Assembly: GCA_025698865.1 (NCBI GenBank)
Contig: JAILWQ010000004.1
Span: 186,001 to 250,000 of the forward strand
Source of the DNA: Erythrobacter sp.
GTDB taxonomy: Bacteria; Pseudomonadota; Alphaproteobacteria; Sphingomonadales; Sphingomonadaceae
Length of the DNA stretch: 64,000 nt
Direction: 5' to 3'
Below are positions 43,559 through 52,754 of the stretch, piece after piece (position 1 is the stretch's first letter; each line of letters begins with the position of its first letter). The notes under the pieces were generated by a model. That model was not told the origin of the DNA. It saw only the letters and a program-made list of their open reading frames with translations, and searched no databases. The position numbers and the translations under genes are program-made.

Positions 43559-43748
43559 ATTCGATTAACGAGGAGAAAACCGATCGGGACCGGATTTGGT
43601 TTTACCGTACACCTAATCGCTTACGCTTCTTGCCAATCTATATATCGAACAGATAGATCCACTCGCAGGTGTGGCGACGCGCTCAAATTCTAGCATGAGC
43701 ATGCTATATTCACGCCGACATGCAATTGCTGGCAACCTGTTCGCGCAA

Positions 43749-44411
43749 TTAGTCGATCGGTTCTTGGATCACACGCAAATACGGTTTCTTTTCGTCCCAG
43801 CCATCGGGATATTTGGCTTTCGCATCTTCGTCCGACAAGGAAGGCGGAATAATCACATCATCACCCTTCTGCCAATTGACCGGCGTCGCTACACCCTTGC
43901 GTTCGGTGAGTTGCACCGAATCAAGCAGCCGGAGCACTTCATCGAAATTCCGCCCGCTGCTCATCGGATAAAGCAGCACGGCGCGAATTTTCTTGTCTGG
44001 CCCGATGATATAGACAGCGCGGACGGTGGCGTTATCGGCTGCGGTTCGCCTCTCCGCATTACCCGCTTCGTCGGCCGGCAGCATATTATAAAGCTTGGCG
44101 ACCTGTAGGTCGCTGTCGCCGACCACGGGATAGTCGACCTTATTTCCACTCACCTCCTCGATATCGGGAAGCCAATCGCGATTATCCTGGCTGCTGTCGA
44201 CCGAAAGGCCAATAATCTTGGTGTTGCGTTTGGCAAATTCCTCGCCAAGCCCGGCCATATAACCAAGCTCGGTCGTGCAAACCGGTGTAAATGCCTTGGG
44301 ATGGGAAAAGAGGATTGCCCAGCTGTCACCCATCCAATCATGGAAGTGAATGTTTCCTTGTGTGGTCTGGGCTGTGAAATCGGGGGCTGTCGAGCCAATT
44401 GAAAGGGTCAT
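43749..44411 (-). CDS. 1-Cys peroxiredoxin (Prx6-type)
   Basis: HPKAFTPVCTTELG; C-terminal GWDEKKPYLRVI. Confidence 0.92.
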   Translation of the reverse strand: MTLSIGSTAPDFTAQTTQGNIHFHDWMGDSWAILFSHPKAFTPVCTTELGYMAGLGEEFAKRNTKIIGLSVDSSQDNRDWLPDIEEVSGNKVDYPVVGDSDLQVAKLYNMLPADEAGNAERRTAADNATVRAVYIIGPDKKIRAVLLYPMSSGRNFDEVLRLLDSVQLTERKGVATPVNWQKGDDVIIPPSLSDEDAKAKYPDGWDEKKPYLRVIQEPID

Positions 44412-44547
44412 GTAAAATACTCCTACTTATTTTGTGGGTACTCAGGGCACATTTCTAGCGATGCTCTGAGAAGAATGCGGGTCCGACCTCGTCTTCATCC
44501 TGTTCCTAAAGGAAGAGCGCCAGATCCGCTTTGCTCGGGTCAACCGG

Positions 44548-47133
44548 TCATACGACAAACCGATCCCAGCCCGCATAATGCTCACCGCTTCGCTTACCGC
44601 GAGGCAGGCTCAGTCCGATCAAGAGCAGTCCGACCCCAACCGAGGCCACCGTTCCGGCAGCCGAAGCCCCTGCAAGCATGAAGGGCGCTGCGACCAGCCA
44701 GGCACCGAATGCAGCGTTGATGAAGCGCAGGGCGCGCGCGACTTCCGCGGTCGCGATGATTGCCACCGTAATCACCAAAGCACCCACCACGTGATCGCTG
44801 TTGGCCATCGCCCCCTCGCTGCCAAGCGTTATCCTTGTCAGCATCAGCCACGCTCCCAGAGCCGTGCTGGCCACCAGGGTCCACGGGAAGGTCACGCCGC
44901 GCACCGTGTTCGTCCAGATCGAACGCGCGTCGGTCATATAGTCGGTATCGTCGATTTCACCGTTTGACACTGCGCCGCCCTTGAAGAAGGTACGAACGAG
45001 TGACTTGCCTTCCTTTTTCGACCAGTAGAGATACTGTCCCATGGCGATGACTTCATCGAGCGAGAACGGGATCATGATGAGCATCGCAAGCGCAGCAATC
45101 AGAGCCGGCGTACTCCACGTCCCGATCATTATCGGCTGAATGATCACGAAATAGATACTGACCACACCGAGCGGAATGACCAGAATGCCGAAGAAGGTAA
45201 CCATCCACGGCATCGTGCGCCAGCGCGTGCGGGTTCCCATGACCGCCATTAGGATCTCGAGCACATAGCTGACCGCCCCTAGTCCGGCATCCGGGATCGG
45301 CCAGGCCTTGGATACATCCGACGTGATGATTTCCTCGGTGCCGTTCTTGGGATCGCCAAGCGATCCGGAGAAAAACGGCTCCCACGCCACATCGATATGG
45401 CCAAGCTGGTAGGAGGTAAGCATGCGCGATATCAGAAGGCCGATGATGCCCATCGCAACAATCGGGAATCGCTGGGCATCGGTCGAGGGACTGTAGGTCC
45501 ACCCGGGCGGGATGGACTTCTTGTCCATCATCCCTTCCATGCTCATGCCGGGCATCATTGGCACCAGCACCGAGAATGCGATCGCCAATGTACCGACAAG
45601 CATATTGGTCAGATATTGGGCCGCGCTCGGACTCCAGAAGAACAAGGGCGCGAAAAGCAGCCAGATGCCGACAAAGGCCGTCGCCCACTGCCCCAACCAG
45701 GCGGTGCGCTTCGAAAGCGACATCGCGCCGAAGATCATCAATGCGATCCCGCTCAGCATATCGCTCAGAGCAAGAGCGTTGGCCCGCCATTCGATCGACG
45801 GCAAACCCCGCTCGAGAGTGACCGCTACGACCGAAGCACGCGCAGTATCGGCGGATACGACGTCATAAACACCAGGACTTGCAGCAAGCCAGAGGCCGAG
45901 TCCGATGACAGCAAACTGCGTCCAGCGGGTACCGCGCTGGGGTCCGTCCATATGCTGCATATCGCCGTCCATATTGTTCATGTCGCCGTCCATCTGGTGC
46001 CCATCATGCGCTATATCGGTGTCTTGCGATTGAGGTCGCGCCGGTTCGGTCTTCGCTGCATCCGAACTCTTTGGATGCCAGGCCACGCGGGACGTGTTCA
46101 GCTTGTTCGTTTCGTACCAGTCCTGCGGGTCGGCTTGCAACGCGTCGATGATGGTCGGAAGCGTTTCGCGGAGCGAGTGCTCTGGCTCCCACCCCAGCAG
46201 TTTCCGGGCGCGGGAGATATCGAGAATGTAGTGAGCGTTTGCGTCATCGACCATCCACTGCTTGACGAATCCGTCATGACCGAGGACTTCTTCCTCGATC
46301 CACGTGCCCAGTTTCGCCACGCTTTTTGGAATGCGCACTGTCGTCCATTCCTTGCCGTGGATCTGGCAATGAACGATGTCCTGTATCTCGGCATAGCCCA
46401 GCGTTTCGGGCTCGCCGACAAGTATCGGCATCTCGCCCTCGAGGTCAGTGCGATGAGCGATAGTCTGCTCGACCGCCTTGGTCAGATCGTCAAGATGCAG
46501 TGCCGATTGTGCAGCGCACAACATCCCCGGATACAGATGCGCCGACACGCGATGCTCATAGACACCGGCAATCTGTTCGGCGAGAAAGGCGGAGTGCCCC
46601 TCGTCGTCGTAAACCCCCGCAAACCGCAAGAATACAACCGGAATGTCGCCACGGTTCTCGCGCAGTACCTGTTCCGCATCGACCTTCGATTGAGGGTAAG
46701 GCCACGTCGGTCCAAGCGGACTGGATTCGTCGATACGTACGCCCGGCAGCGGTTTGGGCTCGTGTACAAGCATCGAGCTTGCATAGATGAACTGTTCGAC
46801 ATCGAAGTCCTGCAGTGCCGTAATCAGCCTGCGCGACCCTTCAACATTGACATTGGTGTACAGCGGGTTTGGCTCGCCCGTGATGTCAAAATAGGCAGCC
46901 AGGTGAATGCAAGCTGCAATCGTGTTTGAATGCGCGGCACGCACATTGGTCAAGGCGTCGACAACCGACGCTTCGTCCGCGAGGTCGATGGCGTATGAGG
47001 CTTCTAGTCCGGGAACGTCTTTCGCGACCGAGCGATCGAGGCCGATGATGCGGTACTGGTCGCTCAACCGATCAACCAAAGCGCGCCCAATGTATCCGCT
47101 TGCACCGGTTATCAGGACGACGCCTCTAGCCAT
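44548..47133 (-). CDS. NAD-dependent epimerase/dehydratase fused to SPW-repeat multi-TM domain
   Basis: LITGASGYIGRALVDRL N-term; linker DGHQMDGDMNNMDGDMQHMDG; C-term repeats such as GLGLWLAASPGVYD, FVGIWLLFAPLFF. Confidence 0.8.
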   Translation of the reverse strand: MARGVVLITGASGYIGRALVDRLSDQYRIIGLDRSVAKDVPGLEASYAIDLADEASVVDALTNVRAAHSNTIAACIHLAAYFDITGEPNPLYTNVNVEGSRRLITALQDFDVEQFIYASSMLVHEPKPLPGVRIDESSPLGPTWPYPQSKVDAEQVLRENRGDIPVVFLRFAGVYDDEGHSAFLAEQIAGVYEHRVSAHLYPGMLCAAQSALHLDDLTKAVEQTIAHRTDLEGEMPILVGEPETLGYAEIQDIVHCQIHGKEWTTVRIPKSVAKLGTWIEEEVLGHDGFVKQWMVDDANAHYILDISRARKLLGWEPEHSLRETLPTIIDALQADPQDWYETNKLNTSRVAWHPKSSDAAKTEPARPQSQDTDIAHDGHQMDGDMNNMDGDMQHMDGPQRGTRWTQFAVIGLGLWLAASPGVYDVVSADTARASVVAVTLERGLPSIEWRANALALSDMLSGIALMIFGAMSLSKRTAWLGQWATAFVGIWLLFAPLFFWSPSAAQYLTNMLVGTLAIAFSVLVPMMPGMSMEGMMDKKSIPPGWTYSPSTDAQRFPIVAMGIIGLLISRMLTSYQLGHIDVAWEPFFSGSLGDPKNGTEEIITSDVSKAWPIPDAGLGAVSYVLEILMAVMGTRTRWRTMPWMVTFFGILVIPLGVVSIYFVIIQPIMIGTWSTPALIAALAMLIMIPFSLDEVIAMGQYLYWSKKEGKSLVRTFFKGGAVSNGEIDDTDYMTDARSIWTNTVRGVTFPWTLVASTALGAWLMLTRITLGSEGAMANSDHVVGALVITVAIIATAEVARALRFINAAFGAWLVAAPFMLAGASAAGTVASVGVGLLLIGLSLPRGKRSGEHYAGWDRFVV

Positions 47134-47178
47134 AATCTACTCCATCGCGTTGATCTTGGGATTACTCTTCAAGACAGA

Positions 47179-47200
47179 ACCGTCCTCGCGGGAGGACGGT
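47179..47200. terminator. 9-bp stem hairpin ACCGTCCTC-GCGG-GAGGACGGT between CBS gene and SDR-SPW gene
   Basis: Perfect inverted repeat; no clear U-tract. Confidence 0.35.
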
Positions 47201-47218
47201 CCTGCAGCTGCCCTCGGA

Positions 47219-47662
47219 CTAGCAACAACCCGATGAGGCCTTTTCCTGAGATGGCTTGGAGATTTCCTCGACGAGTTCTGCGGTCTTTGCATCGGCACCG
47301 GACCGTGCAATATCAGCCTGGGAAACCATGCCGCAGCAATTCCCTTCGTCATCAATCACGGGAACGCGCCGGACCTGGTTGCTCTCCATCGTGGAGCAAC
47401 ATGCATCTACCTCGGTATCCGGCGTGACAGTGACAACCGAACGGGTCATGATGTCCCCCACCGGGGTGTCGGGCGACTTGCCTTCAGCTACGACGCGACA
47501 GCAAATGTCCCGATCTGTGACGACACCCACCAGACCGCCTTGGTCATCAACAACAGGAATCTCTCCGCAGTCGTTTCCCACCATGAGCTTCGCTGCATCC
47601 TGTACGCTCGCATCCTTGTCGCAGCAGGCGGGATCCTTCGTCATAATGTCCTTAACATGCAT
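47219..47662 (-). CDS. CBS domain protein with repeated Cys-Cys pairs
   Basis: MHVKDIMTKDPACCDKDASVQDAAKLM...DICCRV...DACCSTM...NCCGM...SSGCC. Confidence 0.88.
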   Translation of the reverse strand: MHVKDIMTKDPACCDKDASVQDAAKLMVGNDCGEIPVVDDQGGLVGVVTDRDICCRVVAEGKSPDTPVGDIMTRSVVTVTPDTEVDACCSTMESNQVRRVPVIDDEGNCCGMVSQADIARSGADAKTAELVEEISKPSQEKASSGCC

Positions 47663-48219
47663 AATTCCACTCCTTCATCGGTCGGTCTGTGCAAAAGCAT
47701 TTCCCGTCAGGGCAGCTTCGCTCAAATCATAGAAAATCATAAGGTAACGGTTCCCATCGTTGGAAGGTCAAGCCCCCTCCATGCGACGAATTGGCGAACT
47801 CGGTGCCGACCTGGACCGCACAAGGAGGTCGCGCAGGTGCTGATCTTGGTGCGTCTCTGATGGGTCACGCTTACAGTACGAGCCATCTGCTCCAACCCCT
47901 CATATTGGCTGAATGGGAAAAGGTCGGGAGCTTGGAGAAAAGATCGTTTCAGCGAATGGATATGTTCCACTCAATAGAGCTGACACCGAGATTTGTTGCG
48001 AATTAAACTTCGCAAACGGGCAGACCACGCCTTGGCAAAAAACTGCAATCGCGAAACTGGCCAAGCTTGAGGTTTTGCGAACAACGACGCAGCACCTTCG
48101 GGCCCGCTCCAGGAGTCTTATGTGTCTCGCCGGTCAAATGTCGGACGCGTCCTCAGCCAATTGCTGGTCCAACCCAAAATGAAGCGAACCATGAGAACAG
48201 ACCAGCGCCAACTCTGTTT

Positions 48220-48678
48220 TTAGCAGACCCGCTGGTATCCGAACTTGTGACCGACTTCTTTTGCTAAGGCAGGATTGGCATCGTTGGAAAGATCTTTGAG
48301 AATAGGACAATCTGGCCGGTCATCGTTCGTGCAACCCGCGATAAGATGCTCAAGAGCGTCGATCATGGAAAGAATTTCTGCCGCCTTGGCGCGCAGAGCA
48401 CCCAAGTGTCCGGCGGCAACCTCCCGGACATCCTTGCTGGCTCTTTTCTCGTCGTGCCACAGACCGAGCAATTCGCCGATATCATCTACCGAAAAGCCAA
48501 GGTTGCGGGCGCGGCGGATGAACCGCAGCGTATGTATTTCGGCAGGGCCGTAAAGCCGATAGCCAGCTTCGGTGCGTTCGGCCGCTCCGATCAGACCGAT
48601 TTTCTCATAATGCCTGATCATCTTGGCCGACACGCCACTGTCTGCGGCGGCCTCACCAATTGTGTGCAGTTGGCTCAT
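48220..48678 (-). CDS. MerR-family regulator, CueR/HmrR-like
   Basis: MSQLHTIGEAAADSGVSAKMIRHYEKIGLIGAAERTEAGYRLYGPAE; C-terminal C-x7-C (GCTNDDRPDCPIL). Confidence 0.88.
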   Translation of the reverse strand: MSQLHTIGEAAADSGVSAKMIRHYEKIGLIGAAERTEAGYRLYGPAEIHTLRFIRRARNLGFSVDDIGELLGLWHDEKRASKDVREVAAGHLGALRAKAAEILSMIDALEHLIAGCTNDDRPDCPILKDLSNDANPALAKEVGHKFGYQRVC

Positions 48679-48751
48679 GCATGCTGGATAACTTTCCCAC
48701 GATAGGAAAGCAAACAGCCTGCGCCGACAATTTTTATTCTGACGCCCCTCT

Positions 48752-48782
48752 TGACCTTCCCATGATGGGAAGCCCTATCTTT
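48752..48782 (+). promoter_or_regulatory. CueR-type promoter TTGACC - 19 bp - TATCTT with palindrome CTTCCCATGATGGGAAG
   Basis: Read directly; palindrome lies within the long spacer. Confidence 0.8.
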
Positions 48783-48849
48783 TGGGTAATGTTCGATTCG
48801 CGGAGAAAGGTTATAAGAAGAAAGCGCACTCCCGCGCATTGACGCCGAC

Positions 48850-48972
48850 ATGCCCAGAAGCCGCACCGCCCTGGAAAAAATGCAAGCCAGATATGTGCGG
48901 ATGACCCAGGCAGGTGACCTGAGCGGCAAGTTCGCGCGCTTCCAGTTCCTGCGCATGACGACGCAAAGCTGA
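48850..48972 (+). CDS. Unannotated 40-aa ORF downstream of CueR-type promoter
   Basis: MPRSRTALEKMQARYVRMTQAGDLSGKFARFQFLRMTTQS*; about 70 bp after -10 box. Confidence 0.45.
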   Translation: MPRSRTALEKMQARYVRMTQAGDLSGKFARFQFLRMTTQS

Positions 48973-48993
48973 ACTTATCGGAACAATGAAAGG

Positions 48994-49344
48994 AACTTTT
49001 TTATTAATAGTTTTAAATTAGCGGCGCTCGGAGCCTTGGCGACCGCCGGTCTCGCAACAGCTGCGGCCGCGCAATCCCAAGTCGATCATCAGCCCGCTCC
49101 ACAAGAGAGCTCGCAAGGCCAAGAGAGCAGCCACGAGCATGGTGCAATGCAGGGCGAAATGTCGGACATGGATGGTGACATGTCCGGGATGATGGCGATG
49201 ATGAACAACCCCGAGATGCGCGCTGAAATGATGGCGATGATGAACGATCCGGAAATGCGCGCTCAAATGATGGACATGATGCGCAACTGCAATGAAATGA
49301 TGAAGATGAAACAGGAACAGATGTCGAATGAAGAGGCAGGGTAA
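48994..49344 (+). pseudogene. Met-rich secreted small protein, start codon out of frame by one nucleotide
   Basis: NFFINSFKLAALGALATAGLATAAAAQSQ signal peptide; MMAMMNNPEMRAEMMAMMNDPEMRAQMMDMMRNCNEMMKMKQEQM; nearest ATG (48986, ATGAAAGGAAC) in different frame. Confidence 0.6.
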
Positions 49345-49538
49345 TCCTGAGCACCACACGTCAATTTGCCAGATTGTCTTCGCCTAAGCCTGCCCCCTCC
49401 CTGCGGGGCAGGCACCATCCGAACAATGATCGGTGAATCCTGCTGATCTCATGTCCCATGCAAGCGGACCGTATTTATGATTTCTACCACAACAGATCCC
49501 GAAGGCTTGTCGAGGCTCGGCTGCGCCCGTAGAGTTAG

Positions 49539-49898
49539 ATGATGCAGTTACTGCGCTCTCTTGGAATTTTTCTGATTGCTTGCGGACTCTTTGTCCAGTC
49601 GGCCGCTCATGCCTCGGCGGTGCCGCAAGCACCGGCGGGAAGCGAGGCGGCGTGTAACGAGATGCGCATGGAGACTGGTGCTACGACCGCTTCGGAAGAC
49701 CAACCCGGACCGTGCAAAAATCTTCGCCTGGATTGCCTTGTGGCCCTCGGTTGTATCGCTCCACTGGCCATGATCACAGCCCCATCAGGCGAACGTACGA
49801 AAATTGCTGTGCGTTCGTTGTTCACCCCATTTGCCGCATATTCTCCGGCTCTCGTTGATCAAGGACCCGAGCCGCCGCCCCCGCAAGAGCAATTCTGA
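49539..49898 (+). CDS. Hypothetical secreted protein, first gene of cus-like cluster
   Basis: Signal peptide MMQLLRSLGIFLIACGLFVQSAAHASA; directly upstream of TolC-family gene. Confidence 0.6.
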   Translation: MMQLLRSLGIFLIACGLFVQSAAHASAVPQAPAGSEAACNEMRMETGATTASEDQPGPCKNLRLDCLVALGCIAPLAMITAPSGERTKIAVRSLFTPFAAYSPALVDQGPEPPPPQEQF

Positions 49899-50013
49899 GT
49901 ATTGCCAGGGACTGCCCTGCATACTGAAGCTGAACGAATTTTCCGTCGCGCCTAGCGATGGTCGTTTGTTCCGTCCGCGCTTATATCGCGCGCTCTAGCG
50001 GAATCTAGAAATC

Positions 50014-51249
50014 ATGCAGAAAATTTGCTGGACCGCATTTCCGGTCCTGCTGGCTTTGGCGCCAGCTAGTTACGCGCAGTCAATCGGCTACGAGGAGGCA
50101 TTGAGAGCGGCCGTTAGCGAACAGCCGCAGGTGCGAGCGCGGGAGTTGCAGCTCGAGGCACGTCGCAGCGTCGCTGATGCAGCTGACGAACTACCAGATC
50201 CTCGCCTCCGCGCTGGGATTCAGAACCTTCCGGTGGCAGGCCCGGCAGCCTTCGAGATCGACCGGCAGCTGCCCACCCAGATCCAGGTCGGTGTGGAGCA
50301 GGACATACCCAATCTCGCGGAGCGCCATGCGAGAGCGCGCATGGCAGTGGCCGATATAGATCTGGCTTCCGCGCAGTTGACCCGCGCGCAGCTCACGGCT
50401 CGGCTTGGAGCAGGCGAGGCCTGGATTTCGCTCGCGTACACCCAACAGGCTCTGAATGTTATCGATGAGGCACTTAGGCAGATCGAAAGGCTGGTGCCCT
50501 TGGCGCGGAGCGCCGTTGCGGCGGGATCGGCCAGGCCGGCTGAGAGCCTCGAAATTCGCCGTGCGGTACTGGAAGTCGAGGACATGCGGACCCGCCTAGA
50601 AGGCGACCTTGACGCGGCACGGGCCATGTTGGCGCGATATGCTGCTGTGCAAGGCGCAGTTGCCACCGGGGCTATCCCCGCGGCGGATGTCGATGCCGAG
50701 CGACTCCGGGCGACCCTAGAGCTTAATCCCGATATCATTCTCGCTATCGCACAGGTTCGACAGGCAGATGCGAGGATCGATCTTGCCCGGTCGGAGAAGC
50801 GGCCCGATTTCGGCATCAATGTCAGCTATGGCAGGCGCGATCCGATGTTCGGTGATGTCGTCTCGGTCATGGGCTCGATTACGCTCCCCATCTTTGCGGG
50901 CAGGCGGCAGAACCCGAGGATTGCCGCTGCTGAAGCCGAAGCAAGCGCAGCGCAAGCAATTCAGCTTGATCGCTTGCGCGAACTGCAAGCGCAATTCGAG
51001 GCCGACCTTGCCGCTTGGCGCAGCGCATACCGCCAGTGGCAGCGAGCCACGGAGGAGTTGCTACCCCTCGCCCAAAGCCGGGCTGATCTCGAAAGGGCCA
51101 GCTTCGCGGCAAACCGCGCCGAACTGCTGGACGTCATCGAAGCGATCAAGGCGCTGGCGCTCCTACAAATCGAGATCCTTGAGCGTGAGGAGGCGACAGT
51201 TGAAGCCGCGACGACCTTGCGACTGACCTATACGGAGTTCCAGCCATGA
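50014..51249 (+). CDS. TolC-family outer membrane efflux protein (CusC/CzcC-like)
   Basis: Signal peptide, TolC helical repeats, overlap with downstream adaptor. Confidence 0.85.
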   Translation: MQKICWTAFPVLLALAPASYAQSIGYEEALRAAVSEQPQVRARELQLEARRSVADAADELPDPRLRAGIQNLPVAGPAAFEIDRQLPTQIQVGVEQDIPNLAERHARARMAVADIDLASAQLTRAQLTARLGAGEAWISLAYTQQALNVIDEALRQIERLVPLARSAVAAGSARPAESLEIRRAVLEVEDMRTRLEGDLDAARAMLARYAAVQGAVATGAIPAADVDAERLRATLELNPDIILAIAQVRQADARIDLARSEKRPDFGINVSYGRRDPMFGDVVSVMGSITLPIFAGRRQNPRIAAAEAEASAAQAIQLDRLRELQAQFEADLAAWRSAYRQWQRATEELLPLAQSRADLERASFAANRAELLDVIEAIKALALLQIEILEREEATVEAATTLRLTYTEFQP

Positions 51250-52754
51250 GAGCCAAAATGGGAGCCGCGTGGGACAAACTGTCGCCGCGCCAGAAATCCT
51301 GGACGATGGCGGCAACGGTCGCCCTGATCAGCGTCACCGCAGGATACGGGTTATCGCAGCGGGGTGAGAGCGGAAGTCAGGCAAATGGCAACGGGGGATC
51401 ATCCAGCGCCGAATGTGAGGACGTGCTTTACTGGTACGATCCGATGGTGCCGGGACAGCGTTTCGACGAGCCTGGAAAATCGCCGTTCATGGATATGGAA
51501 CTTGTTCCCAAATGCGCTGGCGAGGAGGCCACCTCCGGGGTTCAGATCGACGCGGGGCTTGTCCAGAACTTCGGCATCCGCACCGCCGAGGCCGAATACG
51601 GCGTACTTGAGCCGGACGTGTCCGTTACCGGTGTTCTCGCTTACAATGGGCGGGACGTTGCAATTGTCCAGCCAAGGGCTGGCGGCTTTGTACAACGAAC
51701 CTATGGGCGTGCTCCAGACGATGTGGTGAGCCGAGGCGCGCCGCTGGCCGATATTCTCGTACCCGAATGGGGAGGAGCGCAGCAGGAATATCTGGCCGTC
51801 CTGAACAGCGGCGATGAACAGCTTGCACAGGCCATGCGCGAGCGGATGCGGCTGCTCGGCATGTCGAATGGGCAAATTTCATCGGTGGGCCGGACCGGCC
51901 GCGCGCAGGCGACGATCACGGTCACCGCGCCGACCGGCGGGGCCATCACCATGCTCGGCGTGCGACCCGGCATGACCGTGATGGCAGGCCAGACCCTGGC
52001 GGAAATAACCGGATTCTCGCCGATCTGGCTCGAGGCATCGGTGCCCGAAACACAAGCAGCGAATATCCGGGTCGGCCAACCTGTCAGTGCAACCCTGACC
52101 GCGTTTCCCGATGAGAGATTTTCCGGACCGATCATCGCGATCTTGCCGAGCGCACAGGATGCCAGCCGGACAATCACCGTCCGCGCACAATTGCCCAATC
52201 CTTCCGGACGGCTCAAGCCGGGCATGTTCGCGCAGGTCTCGCTGACCCCCGACACCCGGCGCGCTCTGCTGGTTCCTTCCGAAGCGGTGATCCGGACCGG
52301 GCGCCGCACCATCGTCATGATCAAGCAGGACGAGGGCGGCTTCATGCCTGCCGAAGTCCGGATCGGCCGTGAGGCGGGAGGCAGGACCGAAGTGCTGGCC
52401 GGCCTTTCGCAAGGCGAAGAGGTCGTGACCTCGGGCCAGTTCCTGCTCGATTCCGAGGCAAGCCTGGCAGGACTTGATGTTCGTGCGATCGATGAGGCAG
52501 GTCCGAACCGGGACGGTGAAGACCAACCAGTGACATTCAGCGCAATGGGGACGATCGAGAAGATTGCCGATGGCTCCGTCACGCTGCGGCACGGACCTGT
52601 CCCGCGGCTAGACTGGCCCGCCATGACGATGAGTTTCCGCACGAAGAATGCAGCGCAGATCAGCGGGTTCGAGGAAGGCGATAGAGTGCGCTTTACCTTC
52701 ACCCAGCAGGACGCCGGCCCCCGTATCGAGACCATCAGGAGTGCCGGGCAATGA
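51246..52754 (+). CDS. cusB: CusB-like RND periplasmic adaptor with C-terminal CusF-like domain
   Basis: [30 protein letters not shown]-term [31 protein letters not shown]. Confidence 0.88.
   Translation: MRAKMGAAWDKLSPRQKSWTMAATVALISVTAGYGLSQRGESGSQANGNGGSSSAECEDVLYWYDPMVPGQRFDEPGKSPFMDMELVPKCAGEEATSGVQIDAGLVQNFGIRTAEAEYGVLEPDVSVTGVLAYNGRDVAIVQPRAGGFVQRTYGRAPDDVVSRGAPLADILVPEWGGAQQEYLAVLNSGDEQLAQAMRERMRLLGMSNGQISSVGRTGRAQATITVTAPTGGAITMLGVRPGMTVMAGQTLAEITGFSPIWLEASVPETQAANIRVGQPVSATLTAFPDERFSGPIIAILPSAQDASRTITVRAQLPNPSGRLKPGMFAQVSLTPDTRRALLVPSEAVIRTGRRTIVMIKQDEGGFMPAEVRIGREAGGRTEVLAGLSQGEEVVTSGQFLLDSEASLAGLDVRAIDEAGPNRDGEDQPVTFSAMGTIEKIADGSVTLRHGPVPRLDWPAMTMSFRTKNAAQISGFEEGDRVRFTFTQQDAGPRIETIRSAGQ

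Noticed and set aside
45397-46929. 510-aa + strand ORF opposite the SDR-SPW fusion
   Set aside because: Antisense shadow; minus strand has coherent Rossmann and TM segments
47740-48200. Small ORFs between the CBS gene and the CueR-like gene
   Set aside because: No coherent domain, no convincing start/RBS; left as noncoding or degraded
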